Positions 27,066 through 35,997 of a stretch of 64,000 nucleotides of DNA are shown here, in pieces; positions within the stretch are counted from its first letter, which is position 1, and every line of letters begins with the position of its first letter. The position numbers were made by a program, and so were the translations under genes. The stretch lies in the IMG/VR virus record IMGVR_UViG_3300019776_000324, positions 280,245 through 344,244 of that record. One strand, 5' to 3'. Source of the DNA: a virus. The notes under the pieces are model-generated. The model was not told the origin of the DNA. It saw only the letters and a program-made list of their open reading frames with translations, and searched no databases.

Positions 27066-28115
27066 ATGACTAACAAACAAAAAACTATACTTGTAACAGG
27101 CGGTGCTGGATTTATCGGACACCATATGATTCGTCGTTTACTCAAGCACGAAGAATATCGAATTATCTCAATGGATCGACTAGACTTTTCTGGCAATCTT
27201 AATCGCTTGCACGAACTAAGTCAAGAGTTTGGCACCGATGCAATGAGTCGTTTGCGTGTGATTTTTCACGATCTTCGTGCAGAAATTAATCCACAACTAG
27301 CACATCAGATTGGTCCTGTGGATTACATTATTCATATGGCCGCTGGTAGTCATGTCACACGATCAATTGAGAATCCCATGTTGTTTGTACAGGACAATGT
27401 GGTTGGTACTTGTAACCTATTAGAATATGCTCGTAAGTATTTGCCCAACTTGGAAAAGTTTATTAACTTTGGCACCGACGAAGTGTTTGGATCGGCTCCA
27501 GAAGGTGTAGAATACAAAGAATACGATCGTTACAACAGTCGTAGTCCTTACAGTGCTACTAAAGCTGGCGCAGAAGAATTATGTGTATGCTACGAAAATA
27601 CCTATAACATGCCTATCTACTGTACACACACAATGAATGTGTTTGGTGAGCGTCAATTACCGGAGAAGTTTATTGGTATTGCTATGCGCAAGATACTTGC
27701 TGGGGAAGAAGTTACTATCCACTGTGATGAAGAAACAGGAACCAAGAGTGGATTGCGTCACTGGGTTCATGCTGCCGATGTTGCTGATGCTACTATGTTT
27801 ATCATGGACTTGCCTCATAAAGGCTTTCCACTTGCTGATGACTTTGGCGGTGCTACATGTCCTAAGTTCAACATTGTAGGGCAACAAGAAGTTTCTAACT
27901 TTGATGTAGCACAAAAGATTGCCGACATCCTGGGCAAGGAATTAAAGCACACAATGATTGGCTACGATACACAACGCCCAGGGCATGATTTCCGTTATGC
28001 ACTCAGCGGAGAGTATATGAAGAAGTTAGGTTGGGAACCCAAGTACGACTTTGAAACACGCATTGAACAAATGGTTCTTTGGACATTGAAGAATGATCGC
28101 TGGTTAAAAATATGA
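27066..28115 (+). CDS. dTDP-glucose 4,6-dehydratase-like SDR enzyme
   Basis: 349 residues. NAD site TGGAGFIGHH (residues 11-20), catalytic T-D-E (GTDEVFG) typical of dehydratases rather than epimerases, and YSATK near residue 165. It would make a 4-keto-6-deoxy sugar, the substrate for the C-methyltransferase-like gene that overlaps it downstream (ATGA). Confidence 0.85.
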   Translation: MTNKQKTILVTGGAGFIGHHMIRRLLKHEEYRIISMDRLDFSGNLNRLHELSQEFGTDAMSRLRVIFHDLRAEINPQLAHQIGPVDYIIHMAAGSHVTRSIENPMLFVQDNVVGTCNLLEYARKYLPNLEKFINFGTDEVFGSAPEGVEYKEYDRYNSRSPYSATKAGAEELCVCYENTYNMPIYCTHTMNVFGERQLPEKFIGIAMRKILAGEEVTIHCDEETGTKSGLRHWVHAADVADATMFIMDLPHKGFPLADDFGGATCPKFNIVGQQEVSNFDVAQKIADILGKELKHTMIGYDTQRPGHDFRYALSGEYMKKLGWEPKYDFETRIEQMVLWTLKNDRWLKI

Positions 28116-29323
28116 AACATGTAACAGAAAATACACATTGCCTAGCGTGTGGGTCAGGCGACATACACACAGCACTAGATTTAGGCAAGCAACCTTTAGC
28201 AAACAGTTATAAAGATTCAGCAGACGAGCCAGAAGCACGATACCCACTGGGTGTTAGGCTATGTCGTAAGTGCTATCACTTGCAACTGAGTCACACTGTG
28301 GATCCCGAAATCATTTATAAAAACTACCTGTATGCTACTGGTACTAATCAAACTATCAAAGATTACTCAGCGTGGTTTGCTAACTTTTGTTTAGAGTCAT
28401 GTAATCGTGCCGGTACAGTGTTAGACATTGGTTGTAATGATGGTACTCAACTTGATTACTTCAAAGCACTTGGTGTCAAGACATATGGAATTGATCCTGC
28501 GGAAAATTTGCACTCTAGAAGTGGTGCCAATCACAATGTAGTATGCGATTTCTTTGGCCCGCAGGCTGTGGAAAAATTAAACACGGTCTACTATGATCTT
28601 ATCATAGCACAAAATGTATGTGCTCATAATCCAGATCCACGGGCATTTTTAGAATCATGCTATCAATTAATGGCCGATCATACTGTGTTGTTTGTACAGA
28701 CTAGCCAGGCTGACATGGTTCTACACAATGAATTTGATACTATCTATCACGAACATGTAAACTTTTTCAATGCTAATAGCATGAACGAACTGGCCAAACG
28801 AGTTGGTTTGCATCTGATTGATGTTATTAAAGCTCCTATTCATGGCAACAGTTATATTTTTATTTTAAGTAAACAGCCGTTTAACAAAAATCGTATTAGC
28901 AACATTATCGGACTTGAAGCGGCCTATGGACTGCTTGATGTAGAAACATATATCAAGTGGGAAAAGTATGTGCAGTCACTTGTTCGTAAATTAAAAGCAC
29001 AGATTAATGCTTATCGCAAAGATGGTTACGCTATTGCAGGTTATGGTGCTGCGGCCAAGGGTAATACCTTGCTGAATTTTACTGATATCAAACTTGATTT
29101 TATCATTGACGACAATCCGCTCAAGCAAGGAAAGTTTACGCCAGGTACTAGTTGTCCTATTGTTAGTATTGATCATCTTACAAAGTTTAAAAAGAAAGAC
29201 AAGATTTTGTTTATGCCCTTGGCTTGGAACTTCTTTCCAGAGATCAAGTCAAAAATTCAATCTGCTAGAAGCAATCCTAACGATCTCTTTATTCGTTATT
29301 TTCCACAGGTTGATGTACAATAA
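28112..29323 (+). CDS. NDP-sugar C-methyltransferase-like protein
   Basis: 403 residues with the three-part layout of sugar C-methyltransferases such as TylCIII. It has an N-terminal zinc site (C-L-A-C-G near residue 10 and C-R-K-C-Y near residue 52), a SAM-binding domain with VLDIGCNDGTQLDYF, and a C-terminal domain with GYGAAAKGNTLLN. It likely methylates a keto-sugar from the adjacent dehydratase. Overlaps both neighbours. Confidence 0.8.
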   Translation: MKHVTENTHCLACGSGDIHTALDLGKQPLANSYKDSADEPEARYPLGVRLCRKCYHLQLSHTVDPEIIYKNYLYATGTNQTIKDYSAWFANFCLESCNRAGTVLDIGCNDGTQLDYFKALGVKTYGIDPAENLHSRSGANHNVVCDFFGPQAVEKLNTVYYDLIIAQNVCAHNPDPRAFLESCYQLMADHTVLFVQTSQADMVLHNEFDTIYHEHVNFFNANSMNELAKRVGLHLIDVIKAPIHGNSYIFILSKQPFNKNRISNIIGLEAAYGLLDVETYIKWEKYVQSLVRKLKAQINAYRKDGYAIAGYGAAAKGNTLLNFTDIKLDFIIDDNPLKQGKFTPGTSCPIVSIDHLTKFKKKDKILFMPLAWNFFPEIKSKIQSARSNPNDLFIRYFPQVDVQ

Positions 29324-30090
29324 TGAAAAATTATCTAATCAAAGGCCTGCATCGTATTGGTAGTACTCAGTGGTGGCCTGGGCGTGATCGTGCCGACGAA
29401 GGTGACTTATTTTATTACTATACAAAGATGGCCGAACTAAGCGAAGCCAGCTTCTTTCACAACTTACAAGGCGATTGGGAATACATCAAGCTAGAGTCTG
29501 AAGCTACCGATGTAAACCATGTGTTCCGTCAGCAATTTGCTGCCATTTGGGATATTTGGAAATCAGAACCTTGTAACATTTATTACTGCGGCAGTGATGT
29601 ACAAGTGTTAAAACCTGTGGAAGTGTTTGGTCGATACAAGCATTTCTTGATGTTTAATTATACCGATCCAAAGAGTTTGGATGAGCATGCTCATTTCTTG
29701 AACGCTGACATACGCTATTATCCTGCCGAAATGGATCGAGACATGTTTGAACAAGCAACTCGAGATGTTGCTCAAGCTACAGAATGGAACAATGATCAAA
29801 AGCTGTATAATCGCATGGTGTGGTCGCAAGGGCTCGCTCCAGACGAAGTAATCGATCCAACAATGGCCTATCAGGGTCCTTGGTTGCCAGGGCCGCAAGA
29901 AGCCAGAGACTTTACAGATAAGTGGAACGGATGCCGATTAGAAGATGCCAACATTGTACACTGGCATGGTAGCCGAAATGCCAATGGTAAATTACAACTT
30001 ATGCAATCGGTAAATGATCAATTGGGCATACCAGCTGTTCCGGTTAATCCTAGACCAACAAAGACCTTAGATATCTCACATTATCCTTGA
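29323..30090 (+). CDS. Probable glycosyltransferase
   Basis: 255 residues. The pattern YYCGSDVQVLKPVEVFGRYKHFLMFN resembles the D-x-D region of capsule-type glycosyltransferases, with a terminal VHWHGSRN. No closer family visible. It continues the sugar operon by a TAATG overlap. Confidence 0.55.
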   Translation: MKNYLIKGLHRIGSTQWWPGRDRADEGDLFYYYTKMAELSEASFFHNLQGDWEYIKLESEATDVNHVFRQQFAAIWDIWKSEPCNIYYCGSDVQVLKPVEVFGRYKHFLMFNYTDPKSLDEHAHFLNADIRYYPAEMDRDMFEQATRDVAQATEWNNDQKLYNRMVWSQGLAPDEVIDPTMAYQGPWLPGPQEARDFTDKWNGCRLEDANIVHWHGSRNANGKLQLMQSVNDQLGIPAVPVNPRPTKTLDISHYP

Positions 30091-30115
30091 CAAGACTGCT
30101 AATAAGTGTTAAAAT
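30087..30115 (+). promoter_or_regulatory. Sigma70-type promoter
   Basis: TTGACA (30087-30092), 17 bases, TAAAAT (30110-30115), just before the phosphoribosyltransferase ATG at 30122. The short leader suggests starts near the ATG. Confidence 0.55.
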
Positions 30116-30121
30116 AGTAAT

Positions 30122-30658
30122 ATGAAAAAAGTATATTACACTTGGCAGGATGTTGAAAATCAAACACAAGAAATTCTGCGTCAACTACAGCGTGATGCAT
30201 GGATGCCCGATTATGTTGTAGGGCTTACTAGAGGCGGACTTGTTCCAGCTAATCTTATTAGCCAATACTTAGAAGTGCCAATGGAAACACTCAAAGTAAG
30301 CCTGCGTGACGATGCTAGCCAACCCGAATCAAACTTATGGATGGCCGAAGATGCATACGGTCATGTAGATTATGATCCAATGTCAGGTGGTGATGGGCGT
30401 CAAAAGATTCTTATTGTAGACGACATCAATGATTCGGGTGCTACACTTAATTGGATTAAACAAGACTGGATGAGTAGTTGTATGCCTGGCGATCTAGAAC
30501 GCTGGAATCATGTATGGAACGATAATGTTCGTGTTGCTGTACTAGTTGATAACGAAGCCAGCGCCAGTGAATTAAATGTTAGATATTCAGCCATTGACCT
30601 AAATAAAGCTGAAGAAGATTGTTGGATTGTGTTTCCTTGGGAAGATTGGTGGAAGTGA
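30122..30658 (+). CDS. Purine-type phosphoribosyltransferase
   Basis: 178 residues. The PRPP-binding motif is ILIVDDINDSGATL near residue 97-110, and GLTRGGLVPANLIS forms the pyrophosphate loop. This resembles xanthine/guanine phosphoribosyltransferase, joining a base to PRPP. It could salvage bases. The GTGA overlap couples it to the next gene. Confidence 0.8.
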   Translation: MKKVYYTWQDVENQTQEILRQLQRDAWMPDYVVGLTRGGLVPANLISQYLEVPMETLKVSLRDDASQPESNLWMAEDAYGHVDYDPMSGGDGRQKILIVDDINDSGATLNWIKQDWMSSCMPGDLERWNHVWNDNVRVAVLVDNEASASELNVRYSAIDLNKAEEDCWIVFPWEDWWK

Positions 30659-31335
30659 AAAGTATAGTATCTTTTGGCGATAGCTTTGTATTTGGCAGTG
30701 AACTAGCTGACAACAACGATGGCTCCAAGGCCTGGCCTGCGCTGGTGGCCAAAGAACTAGGATATTCTTATAATACATCTGCGGTTCCAGGGTGCGGCAA
30801 TGATCATATTGCTAGACAAATTTATACATGGTTTTCTAATAACTCACCTGAAAATACTCTAGCAGTGATCAACTGGACTTGGATGAGTCGTTGGGACTTT
30901 TATATTGTTGAGCACGAAACATGGATTACCTTAGGACCAACTTGTGTTCCAGAAAAACTCAAAGATTTAGTTGATCGTACACAAGCCGAAGACATGATTG
31001 ATTTTTATAAGACTCGAGCCAATAGTAGCTTGCTATGGAACAAGTTTAGAAACTTACAAACCATTTGGGCTGTGCAACAATACATGAATCACAAGGGTAT
31101 CAAGTCTGTACAAACTTACATGGACTATGAGTTGTTTGATCAAACCTTTCACGCACCGGATTATATTAAAGAACTACAACAATTAGTGTTACCAAAATTA
31201 CAATTATTTGATGATAAAAACTTTGTTGATTGGTCGCATGAACATGAATATCCTGTTACAATACAAGGGTGGCATCCGCTGGAACAAGCACATCAAGCGG
31301 CAGCAGAATATTGGAAAGATATTTACAAAATCTAA
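30655..31335 (+). CDS. SGNH/GDSL-fold protein, paralogue 1
   Basis: 226 residues from GTG 30655. Block I is SFGDSFVFGSEL, block II PGCGND and block III NWTWMSRWD; the C-terminal G-W-H-P-L-E-Q-A-H supplies the His. SGNH enzymes hydrolyse or transfer acyl esters, including on glycans. One of five related genes in the window. Confidence 0.65.
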   Translation: MKSIVSFGDSFVFGSELADNNDGSKAWPALVAKELGYSYNTSAVPGCGNDHIARQIYTWFSNNSPENTLAVINWTWMSRWDFYIVEHETWITLGPTCVPEKLKDLVDRTQAEDMIDFYKTRANSSLLWNKFRNLQTIWAVQQYMNHKGIKSVQTYMDYELFDQTFHAPDYIKELQQLVLPKLQLFDDKNFVDWSHEHEYPVTIQGWHPLEQAHQAAAEYWKDIYKI

Positions 31336-31338
31336 ATA
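31331..31338 (+). promoter_or_regulatory. Late-promoter-like octamer TCTAAATA
   Basis: Five bases before the ATG at 31344, which lacks a ribosome-binding site. Confidence 0.35.
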
Positions 31339-31343
31339 CTATT

Positions 31344-31550
31344 ATGAACATATACTATAGAGAATCAACATTGTTAGAACAAATAAATGATGCTATTAGC
31401 GACTGCGCTACTAGTAAAAAGCACATTGACTATTTTGAATTAACCAGCGAAGAACTTGCTTCTAATTGGACCAGTTTTGATAGAACCACAAATAATGGTA
31501 TCGATGTTAGATATTCCTATAAAGGTATTCCTATAAAGGTTAAAGAATGA
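31344..31550 (+). CDS. Small hypothetical protein upstream of queE
   Basis: 68 residues, start at ATG 31344. Mixed alpha/beta, acidic helix then a basic strand (YKGIPIKVKE). No family. ATGA overlap with queE. Confidence 0.5.
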   Translation: MNIYYRESTLLEQINDAISDCATSKKHIDYFELTSEELASNWTSFDRTTNNGIDVRYSYKGIPIKVKE

Positions 31551-32404
31551 AAATTAAAGTATCAGAATTATTTTATAGTTTACAAGGCGAAGGTCGCTTT
31601 GTTGGTGTGCCAAGTGTGTTCTTGCGTACATATGGATGTAACTTTAAGTGTGCAGGCTTTGGTTGCAAGCCAGGCGAAAAGTCAACAGGCGCAGATGAAG
31701 TTGCTAAAGAAGTCAGCAAGTATGATACATTCTTAAGTTTGCCATTGGTTGAAACTGGCTGCGATAGCTATGCTAGTTGGCATCCTGCATTTAAACATTT
31801 GAGTCCTACTGTTACTACAGAAGATCTAGTGGACCAGATGTTAGCATTAACTCCAAACAATTGTTGGGTACAGAACAACGGCAACGATGTACACTTGGTT
31901 ATCACAGGAGGCGAACCATTGCTAGGCTGGCAACGAGCTTACAAAGAGTTATTAGAGCATCCACGCATGGCAGACTTAAAGAACATTACATTCGAAACCA
32001 ATGGCACTCAAGAATTGCACGAAGATTTTAGACTGTATTTAGACTATTGGGCAAGCGATGGCGGACGAGAAGTTACATTTAGTGTTAGTGCTAAACTAAG
32101 TGCAAGTGGTGAAAAAGAAGAAGAAGCTATTCGCCCAGAGATTGTGCGTGTATATCAAGACTATGGACACACATATCTTAAGTTTGTTGTTGAAACCGAA
32201 GATCATGTCAACGAAGCTGTTCGTGCTGTAGATAAATTTCGTGCAGGCGGATTCGAAGGTGTTGTATATTTGATGCCACAAGGTGGAGTTGTTACTCCAT
32301 ATGATGCAAACAAATTAAACATTGCCAATATCTGTTGCGAGCGTGGATTCAACTATAGTCCTAGATTGCATGTGGATCTTTGGGGCAATGGCTGGGGCAA
32401 GTAA
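31547..32404 (+). CDS. queE: 7-carboxy-7-deazaguanine synthase, phage-type QueE
   Basis: 285 residues, radical SAM. It contracts carboxytetrahydropterin to 7-carboxy-7-deazaguanine. The signature start ELFYSLQGEGRFVGVPSVFLRTYGCNFKC is intact and ITGGEPLL near residue 125 is the SAM-binding motif. The cluster cysteines are unusual: C31 and C35, then an insertion before GCDSYASW with C72 where the third ligand of C-D-T normally lies; C40 is an alternative. The C-terminus LHVDLWGNGWGK is typical. TAATG overlap with the next gene. Confidence 0.85.
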   Translation: MKIKVSELFYSLQGEGRFVGVPSVFLRTYGCNFKCAGFGCKPGEKSTGADEVAKEVSKYDTFLSLPLVETGCDSYASWHPAFKHLSPTVTTEDLVDQMLALTPNNCWVQNNGNDVHLVITGGEPLLGWQRAYKELLEHPRMADLKNITFETNGTQELHEDFRLYLDYWASDGGREVTFSVSAKLSASGEKEEEAIRPEIVRVYQDYGHTYLKFVVETEDHVNEAVRAVDKFRAGGFEGVVYLMPQGGVVTPYDANKLNIANICCERGFNYSPRLHVDLWGNGWGK

Positions 32405-32661
32405 TGTTCCCACAAGGTTTATACGGAATGAACATAACAGGAATGTGGATGGACGAACAATACGACCCGTTTAATACTCGTGCAGAGTTTAAATCAGTTT
32501 ACTTAGTATGGCCAAGGCGTTGCCACATAACAGGTCGGCGATTATGGTTAACTCGCGCTTACAAAGGTACCGCAGTATGGACTGGTCCTGGCACACCTGT
32601 AGAAGAACATCGTTACTACGACGAAGTAGAATACTTAATAGAAAAGTTAAAAGGAAACTAA
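32404..32661 (+). CDS. Small basic hypothetical protein
   Basis: 85 residues from ATG 32404, rich in W, R and Y (VYLVWPRRCHITGRRLWLTRAYKG). I know such proteins only as unassigned in T4-like phages. It lies between queE and nadE. Confidence 0.55.
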   Translation: MFPQGLYGMNITGMWMDEQYDPFNTRAEFKSVYLVWPRRCHITGRRLWLTRAYKGTAVWTGPGTPVEEHRYYDEVEYLIEKLKGN

Positions 32662-33414
32662 ATGTCATTGCAAGATCAAATTACAGCATGGATTAAAGAA
32701 TACGCCCACAAGGCTAATATGAAAACACTAGTAGTAGGCATTAGTGGTGGCATTGATAGTGCTGTAGTTAGTGCATTATGCGCACGAACTGGTCTGGATG
32801 TTGTTGCAGTGACCATGCCTATTCGTCAGCGTCCAGACTTGCACGATCTTAGTTTGCGTCAAGGATACTGGTTAAAGGCAAACTTTACCAATGTAAAACA
32901 CGAAGTGATTGATCTCACTGATGTGTTTGATACATTTGAAAATCGCATGGGCGAGTATAATGACCTGTTGGGATTTGCCAACAGTCGCAGTCGTTTGCGT
33001 ATGGTTACCTTGTATCAGATTGCACAAAGTACCGCAGGACTAGTAGTAGGTACAGGCAACAAGGTAGAAGATTTTGGTGTAGGATTTTATACCAAGTACG
33101 GCGATGGTGGTGTAGATATCAGTCCTATCGCTGACTGCTATAAAACTGAAGTATGGCAAATGGGCCGTGAGATGGGTGTGTTAGACGACATTATCAATGC
33201 CGCTCCTACAGATGGATTATGGGACGACGGACGCACAGATGAGGATCAAATTGGCATGAGCTATGCTGACTTAGAAATGGCCATGCGTATGTGTAACGGT
33301 GAAATGACTCCGTTAGGTGAGCCAACCGTAGTGGCAAAAATCAACAAGTTCCTTGAATTAAATGCCCGTAATGCACATAAAATGAATCCTATTCCTGTGT
33401 TTAAAAAATCTTGA
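32662..33414 (+). CDS. nadE: NAD synthetase
   Basis: 250 residues, slightly shorter than the usual 275. The PP-loop is GISGGIDSAVVSALCARTG (SGGIDS at 28-33). VGTGNKVEDFGVGFYTKYGDGGVDISPIADCYKTEV is the conserved NadE core. It amidates deamido-NAD with ATP to give NAD. It might restore NAD in infected cells, including after NAD-depleting defences; that is inference. Confidence 0.9.
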   Translation: MSLQDQITAWIKEYAHKANMKTLVVGISGGIDSAVVSALCARTGLDVVAVTMPIRQRPDLHDLSLRQGYWLKANFTNVKHEVIDLTDVFDTFENRMGEYNDLLGFANSRSRLRMVTLYQIAQSTAGLVVGTGNKVEDFGVGFYTKYGDGGVDISPIADCYKTEVWQMGREMGVLDDIINAAPTDGLWDDGRTDEDQIGMSYADLEMAMRMCNGEMTPLGEPTVVAKINKFLELNARNAHKMNPIPVFKKS

Positions 33415-33475
33415 GGCCAGGCTAAAAACCAGATAAATTAGTCTGTAGCACTCAAATATTATTCCAAGGATTAAA

Positions 33476-34732
33476 ATGAAAAAAATAGGATTTATCGGTA
33501 TTGGCAAACTCGGTCTTGATTGTGCCGAAGTGTTTGCAGAAAAACATGAAGTACGCGGTTACGACATTTACCCACGCACCAGCGACACAGTAAAAGTATG
33601 CAGTATCGAAGAATTAGTCAATGAAAGTGAGTGGATCTTTATTGCTGTTCCTACTCCACACTCAGAAGGCTATGATGGATCAGTTCCAAGCAGTCACATG
33701 ACTCCTAAGGACTTTGGCCACGATGCTGTTATTGATGCTATTAAAAATGTAAACAAATATGCAACCACACCTAAAAAGATAGTACTTATTAGTACAGTGT
33801 TGCCAGGAACTACTCGTAAGAAGTTTATTCCTTTGTTAGATACTAAACACGAATTCGTTTACAATCCTTATTTGATTGCTATGGGCTCAGTTAAGTGGGA
33901 CATGGTTAATCCAGAAATGATTATGTTGGGCACTGAAGACGGCAGCTTGACTGGTGTTGCTGGAGAACTCAAATCATTGTATGAAACAATCATGCAGAAC
34001 AATCCACGCTATGAAGTTGGCACATGGGACGAGTGCGAAGCAATTAAGATCTTCTATAACACATTTATCAGTGCCAAAGTTGGCATGGTAAACATGATTC
34101 AAGACTTTGCTCTTAAGATTGGCAATATCAATGTTGATGTGGTCACAAACGCATTGGCTCGTAGTACCATGCGTATCATGGGACCTAAGTACATGACAGC
34201 AGGTATGGGCGATGCCGGTGCTTGCCATCCACGCGATAATATTGCGTTGCGTTGGTTAGCTAGTGAATATGATATTGGTTACGACTTGTTTGATACTATC
34301 ATGCATGCTCGTGAAATCCAAGCAAAGAACTTAGCCGAGTTCCTGGTAAAGCAAGCAGAAAGTCAAATTACAGGCCGTAGTGTTCCTATTGCTATTCATG
34401 GTAAAGCATACAAACCAGATGTGCCTTACTGCATTGGGTCATACTCGACCTTGGTAGGACATTATGTTAAAGAGATGGGTCACAATGTAGTCTATCTTGA
34501 TCCGCTTGCTGATGATCAAACTGATGTAGTTGAAAAACTCAACGACGAATGCTATGTTGTATTGTGGGCACACAATCGTAAGATCACTTACGAATACACG
34601 GGTGACCAACAAGATACACAACCATACTGTGAAATTCCACAGGGTAGTGTAATCGTTGATCCTTGGCGTCAACTTGGCCTAACAGGCAAGCATACAATTA
34701 TTCACTACGGTAATACTAGAAACAATAGATAA
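33476..34732 (+). CDS. Nucleotide-sugar 6-dehydrogenase (UDP-glucose / UDP-ManNAc type)
   Basis: 418 residues. N-terminal Rossmann motif GFIGIGKLGLD, then FIAVPTPH; the central dimer helix contains NTFISAKVGMVNM and the catalytic cysteine lies in GDAGACHPRDN. The C-terminal domain has HGKAYKPD. The reaction is two-step oxidation of a UDP-sugar to the uronate. AAGGATT ribosome site. Part of the dispersed sugar pathway. Confidence 0.85.
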   Translation: MKKIGFIGIGKLGLDCAEVFAEKHEVRGYDIYPRTSDTVKVCSIEELVNESEWIFIAVPTPHSEGYDGSVPSSHMTPKDFGHDAVIDAIKNVNKYATTPKKIVLISTVLPGTTRKKFIPLLDTKHEFVYNPYLIAMGSVKWDMVNPEMIMLGTEDGSLTGVAGELKSLYETIMQNNPRYEVGTWDECEAIKIFYNTFISAKVGMVNMIQDFALKIGNINVDVVTNALARSTMRIMGPKYMTAGMGDAGACHPRDNIALRWLASEYDIGYDLFDTIMHAREIQAKNLAEFLVKQAESQITGRSVPIAIHGKAYKPDVPYCIGSYSTLVGHYVKEMGHNVVYLDPLADDQTDVVEKLNDECYVVLWAHNRKITYEYTGDQQDTQPYCEIPQGSVIVDPWRQLGLTGKHTIIHYGNTRNNR

Positions 34733-34742
34733 GGAAATAGAT

Positions 34743-35123
34743 ATGGGAATGTTTGATTTTTTAAAGAAGAAAAAGGAACCGGTCAAGAAAGAAGCACCGA
34801 AGCCTAAGAAATCTGAAAAGGAAATTGCTACAGAAAAGGGCGAGCCTTATATCAATGTTCTCAGTATGGAGTTAGATCCTACAGACCTAAGTCAAGGTGC
34901 ATTTGAATTAGATTGGAATGATAAGTTTATATCCAATCTAATTCGTGCCGGCTACAAGATGAAAGATACCGACACAGATGCTGACTTGGTTGATCGTTGG
35001 TTTCAAAATGTTTGTCGTAATGTAGTGCTTGAAACTTGGGAACAAGAACAAGCCATGCATCCAGAGCGTGACCGTGTTATTAAGAGCCGCAATATTGGTG
35101 ACGGTCGTTCTGAGGTTAGCTGA
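34743..35123 (+). CDS. Hypothetical protein with basic N-terminal arm
   Basis: 126 residues: MGMFDFLKKKK then a Lys/Pro-rich arm to residue 30, followed by a compact helical domain. AAGGAAAT ribosome site. No function visible. Confidence 0.55.
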   Translation: MGMFDFLKKKKEPVKKEAPKPKKSEKEIATEKGEPYINVLSMELDPTDLSQGAFELDWNDKFISNLIRAGYKMKDTDTDADLVDRWFQNVCRNVVLETWEQEQAMHPERDRVIKSRNIGDGRSEVS

Positions 35124-35362
35124 TGGCTAAACCGTTATTAGTCGAACCATTTATCAAAGTCTACATGTTGTTAAAGCAAGATGGACTTTATTTGTATCCA
35201 GCTGGGTTCGATGCTAATAACAACATGGGCAGTGGTTTCTTTCCTACTCAAAATGTTGCAGAACTGATGCGTACAAAAGAGCTACTAGCACAAAAGCCAG
35301 ATAGTACAACACAGTATCACATATTTGAATTAGAGATCCCGAATCCAGCATATACACAATGA
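35123..35362 (+). CDS. Small hypothetical protein
   Basis: 79 residues, alpha/beta, TGATG overlap with the previous gene and ATGA with the next. Not recognised. Confidence 0.5.
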   Translation: MAKPLLVEPFIKVYMLLKQDGLYLYPAGFDANNNMGSGFFPTQNVAELMRTKELLAQKPDSTTQYHIFELEIPNPAYTQ

Positions 35363-35997
35363 TATTGTATGTAAACGGTGATAGCAACAGTTGTGGTGTA
35401 GAGCTAACTGATAAAAACTTGTCGTGGCCTGTTGTTCTTTCAAATCAACTTGATTTAAAATTAATCAATCAAGCTAAAACTGGTGCTAGTAATCCTAGAA
35501 TACTTAGAGTAACACAAGAATTTATTGAACAAAACTATAACAACTTGCAAGATTACTTTATAGTAATAGGGTGGACTGGTTGGGAACGAGAAGAGTGGCT
35601 ACACAATGGTGTATATTATGATGTTAATTCCAGCGGTCGTAGTGCGGTACCCAAAGAACTAGTAGATCAATACAAGGAATGGGTTGTAAATCAAAATCAA
35701 GAGTTGCGAGAATATAAATCTCTCGTGCTACAAGAAAACATTTTTAAATTACACCAAGAGCTTTGTAGTTTAAAAGTAAAACATTTATTTTTTAATGCAT
35801 TGATGCCGTTTTTACACAATACTAAAGTTTCGTGGGAGAAAAATTATCTAGGTCCATACACTAACGAATTAAGTTATTATTGGTATCTAAAAAATCACGG
35901 ATGGCATCCAACAAAAAACAATCACTATTTAGAAGATGCACAAATTATTTGGGCCAGCGTGTTAAAAAATTATATAGGAGATAACAAGTTACTATGA
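35359..35997 (+). CDS. SGNH/GDSL-fold protein, paralogue 2
   Basis: 212 residues. Block I YVNGDSNSCGVEL, block II AKTGASNPRI, block III GWTGWEREEWLHNG, and a C-terminal H-G-W-H-P. Close sequence matches with the next gene (WEREEWLHNG-x-YY) show a recent tandem duplication. Confidence 0.65.
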   Translation: MILYVNGDSNSCGVELTDKNLSWPVVLSNQLDLKLINQAKTGASNPRILRVTQEFIEQNYNNLQDYFIVIGWTGWEREEWLHNGVYYDVNSSGRSAVPKELVDQYKEWVVNQNQELREYKSLVLQENIFKLHQELCSLKVKHLFFNALMPFLHNTKVSWEKNYLGPYTNELSYYWYLKNHGWHPTKNNHYLEDAQIIWASVLKNYIGDNKLL

